Below are positions 51,495 to 60,916 of a stretch of 64,000 nt of DNA, in pieces. Within the stretch, counting starts at the first letter, position 1; every line of letters begins with the position of its first letter. Source of the DNA: Antarcticirhabdus aurantiaca (lineage in GTDB: Bacteria; Pseudomonadota; Alphaproteobacteria; Rhizobiales; Rhizobiaceae). Made by a program: the position numbers and the translations under genes. Under the pieces are notes generated by a model. The model was given only the letters and a program-made list of their open reading frames with translations. It was not told where the DNA came from and searched no databases. Location of the stretch: positions 62,001 to 126,000 of the forward strand of contig NZ_VTOM01000010.1 of NCBI RefSeq assembly GCF_009765365.1, in the 5' to 3' direction.

Positions 51495-52315
51495 GCGAAG
51501 CGGTCGCCCAGCGGACGGCTCCCCGGCTCCAGCGCGCGGCGGGGCTTGCCCGAGCGAGCGTCGGGCCGGTCGGCGCGCGCACGGCGCTGCGCCGGCTGCA
51601 CCAGGCGGGCTGCGCCAAGCTGCGCTTTCCCCGCGCGAGCGGCCCGGGCATGGAGGCGGTTCTCGTCAACACGGCGGGGGGCCTCACCGGCGGCGACCGG
51701 ATCGACGTCGAGCTCGACGTCGAGGCGGGTGCGGCCCTGACGCTGACGAGCCAGGCCTGCGAGCGCGTCTACCGCTCGCTCGGCGGCGCGGCGCAGGTTC
51801 TCGCCCGGCTGCAGGCCGGCGAGGGGGCCGCGCTTGCCTGGCTCCCTCAGGAAACGATCCTGTTCGACGGTGGAGCGATCGCCCGGAGCCTGGAGGTCGA
51901 GGCGGCGGCCTCCAGCCGCCTGCTTCTGTGCGAAAGCGTGATTCTCGGACGGCAGGCCATGGGCGAGAGCGTGCGCGACGGGCTGTTCCGCGATCGCTGG
52001 CGCGTGCGCCGCGGCGGGCGGCTCGTTTTCGCGGACGATCTGCGCCTGGAGGGCGACATCGCCCGCATCGCGGCGGAGCCGGCGCTTCTCGGTGGGGCCC
52101 GGGCCTTCGCGACGGTGCTCTACCAAGGCGAGGCGCCGGAGGACCGGCTCGCGTCGGCGCGTCGCATCCTCGGCGAGGCGGGAGGCGCGAGCCTCGTCGA
52201 CGGCTTCGTCGTGGCGCGGCTGGCCGTGGCGGACGGGCTGGCGCTGCGGCGCCGGCTGGTGCCCCTGCTCGGCGCTCTGGCCAGCGGCCCGCTTCCGCGG
52301 ATATGGTCGATGTGA
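51437..52315 (+). CDS. ureD: Urease accessory protein UreD
   Basis: UreD helps load nickel into urease as part of the UreDFG complex. The conserved core starts at AGCAKLRFPR and continues with EAVLVNTAGGLTGGDRIDVE, LTSQACERVYRS, AWLPQETILFDGG and ESVILGRQAMGE. The start is uncertain. Conserved UreD text begins about residue 35 of this call, and no ATG, GTG or TTG exists between 51437 (GTG) and that region. A CTG at 51491 overlaps the stop of the upstream small gene as CTGA and would give a typical 274 residues. I list the GTG but the CTG is a serious alternative. ureA follows by 46 bp. Confidence 0.85.
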   Translation: MDGQELDLQLAGGPSPGHLSEAVAQRTAPRLQRAAGLARASVGPVGARTALRRLHQAGCAKLRFPRASGPGMEAVLVNTAGGLTGGDRIDVELDVEAGAALTLTSQACERVYRSLGGAAQVLARLQAGEGAALAWLPQETILFDGGAIARSLEVEAAASSRLLLCESVILGRQAMGESVRDGLFRDRWRVRRGGRLVFADDLRLEGDIARIAAEPALLGGARAFATVLYQGEAPEDRLASARRILGEAGGASLVDGFVVARLAVADGLALRRRLVPLLGALASGPLPRIWSM

Positions 52316-52361
52316 GGGCGGCGCCGCGCTGCCCCCCACGACCATCAGGGGATAATCGCCG

Positions 52362-52664
52362 ATGCAGCTCACGCCGCGGGAAAAGGACAAGCTTCTCGTC
52401 GCCATGGCCGCCGAGGTCGCGAGGAAGCGGCTGGCGCGCGGGGTCAAGCTGAACCACCCGGAGACGATCGCCCTCATCACCGACTTCGTCGTGGAGGGCG
52501 CGCGCGACGGGCGCAGCGTCGCCGACCTGATGGAGGCGGGCGCCCACGTCGTCGGCCGCGATCAGGTCATGGAGGGGATCGCCGAGATGATCCACGACGT
52601 CCAGGTGGAGGCGACCTTCCCGGACGGCACCAAGCTCGTCACCGTCCACCAGCCGGTTCGCTGA
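52362..52664 (+). CDS. ureA: Urease gamma subunit
   Basis: UreA is the small gamma subunit of urease, which splits urea into ammonia and carbamate in the cytoplasm. The 100-residue sequence is standard: [52 protein letters not shown] and [19 protein letters not shown]. It follows ureD by 46 bp. Unlike most genomes, ureB does not follow directly: a minus-strand gene and about 490 bp without genes lie between. Confidence 0.97.
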   Translation: MQLTPREKDKLLVAMAAEVARKRLARGVKLNHPETIALITDFVVEGARDGRSVADLMEAGAHVVGRDQVMEGIAEMIHDVQVEATFPDGTKLVTVHQPVR

Positions 52665-52673
52665 CGGCCGCGC

Positions 52674-52934
52674 TCAGCGCGCGACGTTGCCGTCCGCGAC
52701 CGTGCCGACCGCCTCGACGTCGGTCGCGGCGTGGGTGACCTGCGCCGCGGCCTGCAGCGAGGCACGGTCGAGGAAGATGTAGCGGCGCTCGATCACCGAA
52801 TAGTAGGCCATGTTGCTCGCGCCATCCATGGTCACGACGCGCAGGATCGTCGGCGCCGAATCGCCGATGGCCACGGAGGTGGCGCCGAGAATCAGAAGGG
52901 CACCGGCCAGGATGGCCGGAAGGCGGGCGGTCAT
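52674..52934 (-). CDS. Small exported hypothetical protein between ureA and ureB
   Basis: The 86-residue product has a signal peptide (RLPAILAGALLILGATSVAIG) and a short mature part (ILRVVTMDGASNMAYYSVIE, IFLDRASLQAAAQVTHAATD) that I do not recognise. CTGGAGAG lies upstream of the ATG at 52934. It runs opposite to the urease genes and ends 9 bp from the ureA stop. It looks like an insertion into the ureA-ureB gap. Confidence 0.5.
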   Translation of the reverse strand: MTARLPAILAGALLILGATSVAIGDSAPTILRVVTMDGASNMAYYSVIERRYIFLDRASLQAAAQVTHAATDVEAVGTVADGNVAR

Positions 52935-53420
52935 CGTCGTCGTCTCTCCAGCATGCGCCGGTGGTTCCGCGCCTGCCCGTCCGCTTGCGTGCGGCTTCGG
53001 GCGACAGGGACCGGCGTCGTGCTACCTGTTGTGTCGAAGAACTTGCACGTCTCCTGTTTCCGCATAATGACGCGGAGAATTCTTTTGTTTCCGAAAGGTT
53101 TGCCGGCCTGCCTCTTCGGTTCGACCGGTATCCCGTCCTGGAACAGGATCAACTTGCCGGAAACGGGTGAAGATCGCCTTCACCGCCGCTTTGACAGGCT
53201 CGCGAATCCTCCGCATAGTTTCGCAAGACTTGACGACGCGCCGGGCGGATCGGCGATGCGGGGGGCGACATGCTCGACCGGTGGGCGACGGCCGCGACGA
53301 TGCTGATTGTCGGCGCGAGGCCGCTTCCTGCCCATCTCGGCCAGGGCTCTGACGGCTCGCTTCTCGCCGGCCCGCCGCGCCCGCTCCTCGGCTGAACCGA
53401 TTTCGGGAAGGATACGCGCG
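52935..53420. other. Gene-free gap between ureA region and ureB
   Basis: About 486 bases without a convincing gene. The part 53030-53110 is clearly less GC-rich than its surroundings. The two strands have open frames but no family signal and no usual codon pattern. The ureB promoter must lie here, because no other plus-strand gene precedes ureB after ureA. Confidence 0.5.
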
Positions 53421-53729
53421 ATGATACCGGGCGAGATGTTCGTGAAGGAGGGCGAGATCGTCCTCAGCGAGGGGCGCGAGACGGTGACGCTGACCGTCGC
53501 CAACGCCGGCGACCGGCCGGTGCAGGTCGGCTCGCACTTCCACTTCGCCGAAACCAACCCGGCACTGTCCTTCGACCGCGCGGCGGCGCGCGGCATGCGC
53601 CTCGACATCGCGGCGGGAACGGCGGTCCGCTTCGAGCCGGGCCAGTCGCGCGAGGTGACGCTGGTCGCGGTCGGCGGCGGGCGCGAGGTCTACGGCTTCA
53701 ACGGACAGGTCATGGGCCCGCTCGGCTGA
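53421..53729 (+). CDS. ureB: Urease beta subunit
   Basis: UreB is the beta subunit of urease. The 102-residue sequence shows [60 protein letters not shown] and the end [13 protein letters not shown]. The ATG at 53421 has GGAAGGA about nine bases upstream. It is followed by the cyclase-family gene 30 bp downstream rather than by ureC, which lies 3.8 kb further on. Confidence 0.96.
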   Translation: MIPGEMFVKEGEIVLSEGRETVTLTVANAGDRPVQVGSHFHFAETNPALSFDRAAARGMRLDIAAGTAVRFEPGQSREVTLVAVGGGREVYGFNGQVMGPLG

Positions 53730-53759
53730 AGCCGGCGGCGGCAAGAAAAGGACGCATCC

Positions 53760-54602
53760 ATGTGCGACGCCTGCGTGATCGACGAGGTCAAGCGCTCCAT
53801 GCTGAGCCGCCGGGGGCTCCTCGGCCTCGGCGCCGCAGCCGGTGCGGCGGCGGTGATGCCGGCGGGCGCGGCGCTCGCCCAGACCCAGACGGCTGCGCCC
53901 GCCGCGACGCGCGAGGTGCGCGGCACGGCGCTCGCCGACCTGACGCACACGCTGGATCCGGAGTTTCCGACCTTTTCCGGCCAGCAGCAGTTCTTCATGG
54001 ACCAGCGGTACCGGGTCGAAAAGGACGGCTACAACCTCTTCGACCTGCGCATCGACGAGCACACCGGCACGCACATGGACGCGCCGCTGCATTTCTCGCC
54101 CGACGGCCTGTCGGTGGACCAGCTGCCCGTCGCCGACCTCATGGCGCCGTTGGCGATCGTCGACATCCGCGCCAAGGCCGCCGAGAGCGCCGACGCGCAG
54201 GTCACGCCGGACGATATCAAGGCCTGGGTGTCGGCGAACGGCGAGCTGCCCGAGCGCTGCGTCGTCGCGATGAACTCCGGCTGGGCCGCCCATGTCGGCA
54301 CGCCCAAGTTCCGCAACGCCGATGCGTCCGGCACGATGCACTTTCCCGGCTTCCATCCCGACGTCGCGGCCATGCTGCTGGAGGGTTCGGCGGTCGGTAT
54401 CGCCGTCGACTCGCTGTCGCTCGATTTCGGCATCTCGGCCGATTTCGCGACCCACATGGCCTGGCTCTCGGCGGGCCGCTGGGGCCTCGAATGCTGCGCG
54501 GGGCTCGATGCCCTGCCGGCGAGCGGCGCGACGATCATCCTCGGCGCACCCAAGCATCGCGGCGGCACCGGTGGTCCGGCGCGCGTCTTCGCGCTGGTTT
54601 GA
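53760..54602 (+). CDS. Cyclase-family (kynurenine-formamidase-like) metal hydrolase with Tat signal
   Basis: The 280-residue protein has a twin-arginine signal (SRRGLLGLGAAAGAAAVMPA), so it is exported folded with its metal. The mature part is a cyclase/formamidase fold: the metal motif is EHTGTHMDAPLHFSPDG, with MNSGWAAHVGT and IAVDSLSLDFG. The family opens amide or ring bonds, for example of N-formylkynurenine, isatin or cyclic imides. The substrate is unknown; the position in a urease locus suggests nitrogen-compound breakdown. The ATG at 53760 has AAGGA upstream. It lies 30 bp after ureB and 11 bp before a CMD gene, so all three are probably co-transcribed. Confidence 0.85.
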   Translation: MCDACVIDEVKRSMLSRRGLLGLGAAAGAAAVMPAGAALAQTQTAAPAATREVRGTALADLTHTLDPEFPTFSGQQQFFMDQRYRVEKDGYNLFDLRIDEHTGTHMDAPLHFSPDGLSVDQLPVADLMAPLAIVDIRAKAAESADAQVTPDDIKAWVSANGELPERCVVAMNSGWAAHVGTPKFRNADASGTMHFPGFHPDVAAMLLEGSAVGIAVDSLSLDFGISADFATHMAWLSAGRWGLECCAGLDALPASGATIILGAPKHRGGTGGPARVFALV

Positions 54603-54613
54603 GGGGGCGCGCG

Positions 54614-55012
54614 ATGGCGACGGTGCGGCTGATCGCGGATGAGGAAGCGAGCGAGGCGGTGCGCGCCGTCTTCGACGATATCCGGACGACCCGCGGCTCG
54701 GATTTCGTCAACAACTTCTGGCGGGCGCTCGCCTGCGACCCCGTGCAGCTCGCGAGCGTCTGGGCGGAGGTGAAGGCGGTGATGGTGGCGCCGGGCACCC
54801 TCGACCCGCTGACGCGCGAGATGCTCTACATCGCCGTGTCGGTGACGAACGGCTGCTCCTACTGCATCCATTCCCACACGGCGGCGGCGCGGGCCAAGGG
54901 CCTCACCGACGCCGCCCATGGCGAGATGCTGGCGGTGATCGGCCTCGCGGCGAAGACCAACCAGCTTGTCAACGCGCTGCAGGTTCCGGTGGACCCGGAG
55001 TTCCAGGCCTGA
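54614..55012 (+). CDS. Carboxymuconolactone decarboxylase (AhpD-like) family protein
   Basis: The 132-residue helical protein carries the AhpD-like redox motif NGCSYCIHSHTAAARAKGL, with CxxC and the following His, about residues 78-96. Such proteins act as peroxidase partners or small-molecule decarboxylases. FVNNFWRALACDPVQL and TREMLYIAVSVTNGC fit the family. The ATG at 54614 lies 11 bp after the cyclase stop, preceded by GAGGGGG. I infer that it works with the cyclase-family enzyme, as the two are adjacent. It converges on map with an 18-bp gap. Confidence 0.85.
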   Translation: MATVRLIADEEASEAVRAVFDDIRTTRGSDFVNNFWRALACDPVQLASVWAEVKAVMVAPGTLDPLTREMLYIAVSVTNGCSYCIHSHTAAARAKGLTDAAHGEMLAVIGLAAKTNQLVNALQVPVDPEFQA

Positions 55013-55030
55013 CGGTCCCGCGCGCGGTGC

Positions 55031-55810
55031 TCAGACGCCGCGCGCACGCGCCTGCGCCTCGTCGCGGCGCAGCGTCAGGACCTCGACGCCCGTCCGCGTC
55101 ACCGCGACGGTGTGCTCGAACTGAGCGGACAGCTTGCCGTCGTCGGTGCGGACCGTCCACCCGTCGTCGTCGGTCGAGACCTCGCGGGTGCCCTGGTTGA
55201 TCATCGGCTCGATCGTGAAGACCATGCCCTCGCGCAGCTTCATGCCCGTGCCCGGCCGGCCGAAATGGACCACCTGCGGCTCCTCGTGCATGTCGCGCCC
55301 GATGCCGTGGCCGCAATATTCGCGTACGACCGGATAGCCGGCGGCCTTGGCGTGGCGCTCGATGGCGGCGCCGATGTCGCCCAGATGCGCGCCGGGCCGC
55401 ACCTGGCCGATTCCCTTCCACAAGGCTTCGCGGGCGACGCGAACGAGGCGCCGGGCCGCAGGCGACGCGTCGCCGACGATGAAGGTCTTGCTGGAATCCG
55501 CGATGAAGCCGTTCTTCTCGAGCGTGACGTCGAGGTTGACGATGTCGCCGTCGCGCAGGATCTCGTCGGCGCTCGGCACGCCGTGACAAACCACGTCGTT
55601 GATCGAGCAGTTCAGGACGTGCCGGAAGCCGTACTGCCCCTTGCTCGCCGGGCGGGCCGCGAGATCCACGGTGATGAAGCGCTCGACGAGGTCGTCGATC
55701 GCCAGGGTCGACAGTCCCGCGAGTTGGATCCCTTCGAGCATCTCGAAGACGGACGCCAGCATCCGGCCGGAGAGGCGCATGAGCGTGAGCTCGTCCGGGC
55801 TCTTCACCAT
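55031..55810 (-). CDS. map: Type I methionyl aminopeptidase
   Basis: Map removes the initiator methionine from new proteins. The five metal ligands are visible: two Asp in IVNLDVTLEKNGFIADSS, the His of EYCGHGIGRDMHEEP, the Glu of FTIEPMINQG and the Glu of AQFEHTVAVT. The 259-residue length is that of the bare type I enzyme. It follows a ParD-like gene with one base between stop and start, an arrangement that suggests joint expression. Whether this is the only map of the genome cannot be seen; paired copies are often extra paralogues. Confidence 0.92.
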   Translation of the reverse strand: MVKSPDELTLMRLSGRMLASVFEMLEGIQLAGLSTLAIDDLVERFITVDLAARPASKGQYGFRHVLNCSINDVVCHGVPSADEILRDGDIVNLDVTLEKNGFIADSSKTFIVGDASPAARRLVRVAREALWKGIGQVRPGAHLGDIGAAIERHAKAAGYPVVREYCGHGIGRDMHEEPQVVHFGRPGTGMKLREGMVFTIEPMINQGTREVSTDDDGWTVRTDDGKLSAQFEHTVAVTRTGVEVLTLRRDEAQARARGV

Positions 55811-55811
55811 G

Positions 55812-56018
55812 TCACGCGACTGCCCGCGGCGCCGGGAGGGCCTGCGCGGCCTTCAGCTGGCTCCTGACGATGTCGTTGAAGGACAGGGTCGGATTCGACT
55901 CGGCGAGCATGCCGATCTTCATCCAGAACTCGGCCTGCGCGTTGATGGAGCGGCACATCACGGTGCTGGCCCTCCGGACGTCCTCGTGAAGTTGGTCGTC
56001 GATCTTCACGATGCCCAT
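55812..56018 (-). CDS. ParD-like antitoxin-type ribbon-helix-helix protein
   Basis: The 68-residue protein resembles the ParD-like family: GIVKIDDQLHEDVRRAST is a typical ribbon-helix-helix start, then CRSINAQAEFWMKIGMLAES, FNDIVRSQL and a short Ala/Pro tail. RHH proteins of this size bind DNA as dimers and often autoregulate toxin-antitoxin operons. There is no ParE-like toxin beside it; the next gene is map, one base beyond its stop. A palindromic AT-rich site 22 bp before its start is a good candidate operator. Confidence 0.75.
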   Translation of the reverse strand: MGIVKIDDQLHEDVRRASTVMCRSINAQAEFWMKIGMLAESNPTLSFNDIVRSQLKAAQALPAPRAVA

Positions 56019-56039
56019 GATGGTCTCCGGGTGCGGGAA

Positions 56040-56056
56040 CATATGAAACGTATATG
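56040..56056. promoter_or_regulatory. AT-rich palindrome before the ParD-like gene
   Basis: CATATGAAACGTATATG has five-base inverted arms (CATAT/ATATG) around a seven-base centre, in an AT-rich island of a very GC-rich region. It lies 22 bp before the ParD-like start and could be an RHH operator overlapping the promoter. Confidence 0.45.
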
Positions 56057-56117
56057 CTATGTAGCCTGGAGTGACAATCCGAGCAATGTCGCGGGCGGGT
56101 GTCAGGGCTCGAACATG

Positions 56118-56156
56118 CGAAGGGCCGCGAGCGACGTACGCGCTCGCGGCCCTTCG
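56118..56156. terminator. Sixteen-base-pair perfect hairpin
   Basis: CGAAGGGCCGCGAGCG (56118-56133) pairs perfectly with CGCTCGCGGCCCTTCG (56141-56156) around a seven-base loop. It lies 37 bp after the stop of the Gly/Ser-rich gene and upstream of the ParD-like gene. No U-run is evident, so it may act as a terminator by strength alone. Confidence 0.6.
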
Positions 56157-56193
56157 GAGGCGGATGGCCGGCAGCGCCGCCGGCCTGGCGGGA

Positions 56194-56787
56194 TCAGAAC
56201 TCGCCGGCGGTAAGACCCCGGCGGATCTGAGACAGGTCGACGCCCACCGGGGGCAGGCGGATGTCGTAGTCGGCATTGGGGCCGGCGCCGGGCAGAGAGC
56301 CGCCACCGATCGGAGCGACGCCGGTGCCGCCGATGGTCGTGGCGGCCGTCTGGTTGCCGGTGCGGGCGATGGCGTCGACGTTGGTCGAGTTGATCGAGGT
56401 GTCGCCCTCGGTCGCGGTGAGCGCGGTGCTGTCGGCCGGGTTGCCCGCGTTCGCGCCGCCCGTACCGGACACGGAACTGGTGGAGGAGGCGGAGCCGACC
56501 GCGTCGTCGCCGATCGCGGCGCCGCCCGTGCCACCAAGGCCGCTATTGGTCGTGGAAAGGCTGGAGCCTCCCCCGATGCCGCTGCCGGCACCGCCGCTCC
56601 CGACGCTGCCGCCGACGATGCTGCTGCCGCCGACGCTCGAGCCCGTGGCCGAGCCGCTGCCACTGATGCCGCCGGACGAGCCGCCGACATTGCCGCTGCC
56701 TCCCGAGCTTCCCGAAATCTGGGCACTGGCCGGCGCGGCCAGGGCGAGCGCGCAGACGGCGGCGAGACTGAAGGCAAGGCGGCTCAT
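56194..56787 (-). CDS. Exported Gly/Ser-rich low-complexity protein
   Basis: The 197-residue protein has a signal peptide (SRLAFSLAAVCALALAAPASA) followed by about 100 residues made mostly of Gly and Ser with Gly-Ser-Ser and Gly-Gly repeats, then a Thr/Asn/Ala-rich part, and a distinct C-terminal tail (ADYDIRLPPVGVDLSQIRRG). I know no function for such proteins; they may be surface or periplasmic and flexible. The ATG at 56787 fits the signal peptide. It follows another exported small protein gene on the same strand 86 bp upstream. Both are inserted between ureB and ureC. Confidence 0.6.
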   Translation of the reverse strand: MSRLAFSLAAVCALALAAPASAQISGSSGGSGNVGGSSGGISGSGSATGSSVGGSSIVGGSVGSGGAGSGIGGGSSLSTTNSGLGGTGGAAIGDDAVGSASSTSSVSGTGGANAGNPADSTALTATEGDTSINSTNVDAIARTGNQTAATTIGGTGVAPIGGGSLPGAGPNADYDIRLPPVGVDLSQIRRGLTAGEF

Positions 56788-56873
56788 GACGAACGTCCCG
56801 TTCTGCCCGGGCGGGGCCCGGAATCCGATGATCCTGAAATCAATGCGCCTCGACCGGCCGGAGTTCCGCTTCT

Positions 56874-57347
56874 CTACCTGCGGATGCGGGCGCGCCCCTC
56901 GGGCGCGACGATGCGCCGGCCGCCGAGGCTCGGCCGGGTGACGGAGCTGGTGCCGATATCGGCCTGACCCCGCGCGAAGGCCCCGGCATTGACGCCGTTG
57001 AGCTCGGAGCGCCCCTCGGTCGCCCGAAGCTCGATCGGCGTTTCCGATCTTCCGCGCGGGACTTCGGGCGTGAGGTAGCTGTCGTCGAAGGCGCGGCCGT
57101 AGGTGCGCTCCTCCACCGTGTCGCCGAAGACTTCGGCGCCGGGAATGCGCGGCGCCGGCGGAGCGCGGCCGGCGCCGATCCGCGCGCCGGACATGGAGGA
57201 GCCGACGGCCGTGCCGGCGGGACCCGGATCGAAGGGCTGCGCGGCGGCAGGCCCGCCGACGAGCAGGGCGGCGATCAGAAGCGCCCCCGGCAGGCTCGCG
57301 GCAGGGATGCGGATGAGGGACGTTTTCTCGACGGGGCTCGGGGACAT
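56874..57347 (-). CDS. Exported hypothetical protein upstream of the Gly/Ser-rich gene
   Basis: The 157-residue protein has a signal peptide (ASLPGALLIAALLVGGPAAA) after a short polar start. The mature part is Gly/Arg/Pro-rich and apparently unstructured, with TVEERTYGRAFDDSYLTPEV and TPIELRATEGRSELNGVNAG the most distinctive segments. I do not recognise a family. The ATG at 57347 fits the signal peptide best. It diverges from ureC, the two starts being 140 bp apart. A second exported low-complexity protein follows it, so the pair may be one unit. Confidence 0.55.
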   Translation of the reverse strand: MSPSPVEKTSLIRIPAASLPGALLIAALLVGGPAAAQPFDPGPAGTAVGSSMSGARIGAGRAPPAPRIPGAEVFGDTVEERTYGRAFDDSYLTPEVPRGRSETPIELRATEGRSELNGVNAGAFARGQADIGTSSVTRPSLGGRRIVAPEGRARIRR

Positions 57348-57486
57348 GCCCTCTATATGGGGCGTTCCGGCGCCGGGCGCGAGATCGGCCGAGACAAGCC
57401 TTTGAGAGCCGCTTATGGTTTCGTTGTGCGCCTGCGAAACGGTTCGCGGGCGGTTCGAACACCCAAGCGGAGCAAGAGTTCTCGCC

Positions 57487-59199
<1,713 letters not shown>

Positions 59200-59209
59200 G
59201 CTGACGGGC

Positions 59210-59674
59210 ATGGCCAAACCCAAGCCTGCTTCCGAGCCCGACGACCTCTACGAGCGCGACTTCTACGCCTGGACCCAGGACCAGGCGGCGAAGCTGAGAG
59301 CGCGGGCGCACAACGCGATTGATTGGGACAATGCCGCCGAGGAGATCGAAAGTTTGGGGTCGAGCCAGAAGCGGGAGATCCGGAACCGGCTTCGCGTGCT
59401 CCTCGCGCATCTTTTGAAATGGCAATACCAAGCAAGCCGACGGAAGGTGGGTTGGCGACAGACGATCCGAGAGCAGCGACGGCAAATCGAGTCGGTGCTT
59501 GATGATAGTCCGAGTCTGAAAGCTCTTCCTGGCGAGATTCTCGCCGAAGTCTACGACAAGGCGATCGAGGATGCGGTCGACGAGACCCGTCTGCCGAGCA
59601 GTGTTTTCCCTGCCGCATGCCCGTGGACGATCGACGAGATCATCGATACGGCCTTCTTGCCCGGCGACGCGTGA
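59210..59674 (+). CDS. DUF29 family protein inserted between ureC and ureE
   Basis: The 154-residue soluble protein fits DUF29: DLYERDFYAWTQDQAAKLRA at the start, NAAEEIESLGSSQKREIRNR, LLAHLLKWQYQASRRKVGWR and WTIDEIIDTAFLPG at the end. DUF29 proteins are widespread in cyanobacteria and proteobacteria, have no known function and often occur in mobile or accessory regions. It starts ten bases after ureC, so it is co-transcribed with urease, but DUF29 is not part of known urease machinery. Its codon use is noticeably less GC-biased than that of ureC, which suggests later arrival. Confidence 0.85.
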   Translation: MAKPKPASEPDDLYERDFYAWTQDQAAKLRARAHNAIDWDNAAEEIESLGSSQKREIRNRLRVLLAHLLKWQYQASRRKVGWRQTIREQRRQIESVLDDSPSLKALPGEILAEVYDKAIEDAVDETRLPSSVFPAACPWTIDEIIDTAFLPGDA

Positions 59675-59748
59675 CTGCAGCGGCCGGCCGCTGGTGGCAT
59701 CCTTTCCGATGCCGTATTTGAGCGAGCGGCAGTTCGCGGGGGTGCATC

Positions 59749-60252
59749 ATGATCGTCGGAAGCAGCGTCAGGCATCGGGGCGACTGGGACGAGGCGGCGG
59801 ACACGATCACGCTGGACGAGGAGATGCGCCACCGCCGGCGCATGGCCATGGTCTCGGACGGCGGCATCGCCTTCCTTCTCGACCTGCCCGAGGCGCGGCT
59901 GCTGCTCGACGGCGACGCCATCGAGCTGGATGACGGGCGACTGGTAGCGGTGAAGGCCAAGCCTGAGGAGCTTTACTCCGTGTCGGCCGCGAGCCCGCGG
60001 GCGCTCCTGGCGCTCGCCTGGCAGATCGGCAACCGGCACCTGCCGGCGGCGATGGGGGAGGGCACGATCCTGATCCGCCGCGACCGGGTGATCCGCGACA
60101 TGCTGGAAGGGCTCGGCGGCCGTGTCGAGGAGATCGAGGCGGTGTTCGACCCGGAAGGCGGCGCCTATGCCGGCGCGAACCTCGCTGGCCACGGCCATGC
60201 GCACGATCACGGCCACCACCATCATCACGGGCATGACCACGACCACGACTGA
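59749..60252 (+). CDS. ureE: Urease accessory protein UreE with His-rich tail
   Basis: UreE is the nickel donor for urease maturation. The 167-residue protein shows the N-terminal domain (RRRMAMVSDGGIAFLLDLPE) and the metal-binding C-terminal domain (LAWQIGNRHLPAAMGEGTIL, then RDRVIRDMLEGLGG). Its last 20 residues hold 12 histidines, a typical nickel-storing tail. The ureF start lies inside the tail region, with a 20-bp overlap. It lies 74 bp after the DUF29 gene. Confidence 0.95.
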   Translation: MIVGSSVRHRGDWDEAADTITLDEEMRHRRRMAMVSDGGIAFLLDLPEARLLLDGDAIELDDGRLVAVKAKPEELYSVSAASPRALLALAWQIGNRHLPAAMGEGTILIRRDRVIRDMLEGLGGRVEEIEAVFDPEGGAYAGANLAGHGHAHDHGHHHHHGHDHDHD

Positions 60253-60916
60253 AGCGGCCGGCGAAGCGGACCGCCGGGCGGCGCTGCTGCGGCTGTTGAC
60301 GTGGCTGTCGCCGGCCTTTCCGGTGGGAGCCTTCGGCTGGAGCCACGGGCTGGAAGCGGCGATCGCGGAGGGGCGCCTGAGCGACGCGGCATCGGTGCGC
60401 GGCTGGATCGCGGCGCTGGTGACGCGCGGCAGCGGCTGGAACGACCTCGTGCTGTTCGCCGTGGCCTACCGGTGCGCAGCGGCGAGGGACGAGGCGGGCT
60501 TGGCAGAGGTCGGCGAACTGGCGCTCGCGCTTGCCGGCAGCGCCGAGCGGCGGGCCGAAACGGCGGCGCTGGGCGAGGCCTTCGCGGCGGCGGCCGCGCC
60601 CTGGAGCGAAACGGACGCCGCGCCCTATCCGTTGGCGGTGGCGCGGGTGGCGGCGGCGAACGGCGTTCTGCTCGGCGATGCGCTGGTTGCCTTCGCCCAC
60701 GCCTTCGCCGCCAACCTCCTATCGGTGGCGGTGCGGCTGGTGCCGCTCGGGCAGAGCCAGGCCGTGGCCGTGTCGCGCGAGCTGGAGCCGGCGCTGCTGG
60801 CCGCAGCGCGGCAGGCCGAGGCGGCGAGCCTGGACGATCTCGGACAGGCGGCGCTATGGTCGGATATCGCCGCGATGCGGCACGAAACGCTCCAGCCGAG
60901 GCTCTTCCGATCATGA
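60233..60916 (+). CDS. ureF: Urease accessory protein UreF
   Basis: UreF acts with UreD and UreG in the apourease activation complex, possibly as a GTPase-regulating part. The 227-residue sequence shows [54 protein letters not shown] and [14 protein letters not shown] chose the ATG at 60233, inside the His-tail coding part of ureE; its reading frame there gives [14 protein letters not shown]. The stop overlaps the ureG start as ATGA. Confidence 0.94.
   Translation: MTTTTTEAAGEADRRAALLRLLTWLSPAFPVGAFGWSHGLEAAIAEGRLSDAASVRGWIAALVTRGSGWNDLVLFAVAYRCAAARDEAGLAEVGELALALAGSAERRAETAALGEAFAAAAAPWSETDAAPYPLAVARVAAANGVLLGDALVAFAHAFAANLLSVAVRLVPLGQSQAVAVSRELEPALLAAARQAEAASLDDLGQAALWSDIAAMRHETLQPRLFRS

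Noticed and set aside
53030-53110. Lower-GC patch between ureA and ureB as a small RNA or inserted element
   Set aside because: There is no stable hairpin with T-run, no direct repeats at the borders and no coding frame; it may only be promoter DNA.
53022-54557. Minus-strand frame of about 510 codons opposite ureB and the cyclase gene
   Set aside because: It is antisense to two well-supported genes and lacks family features; it reflects high GC.
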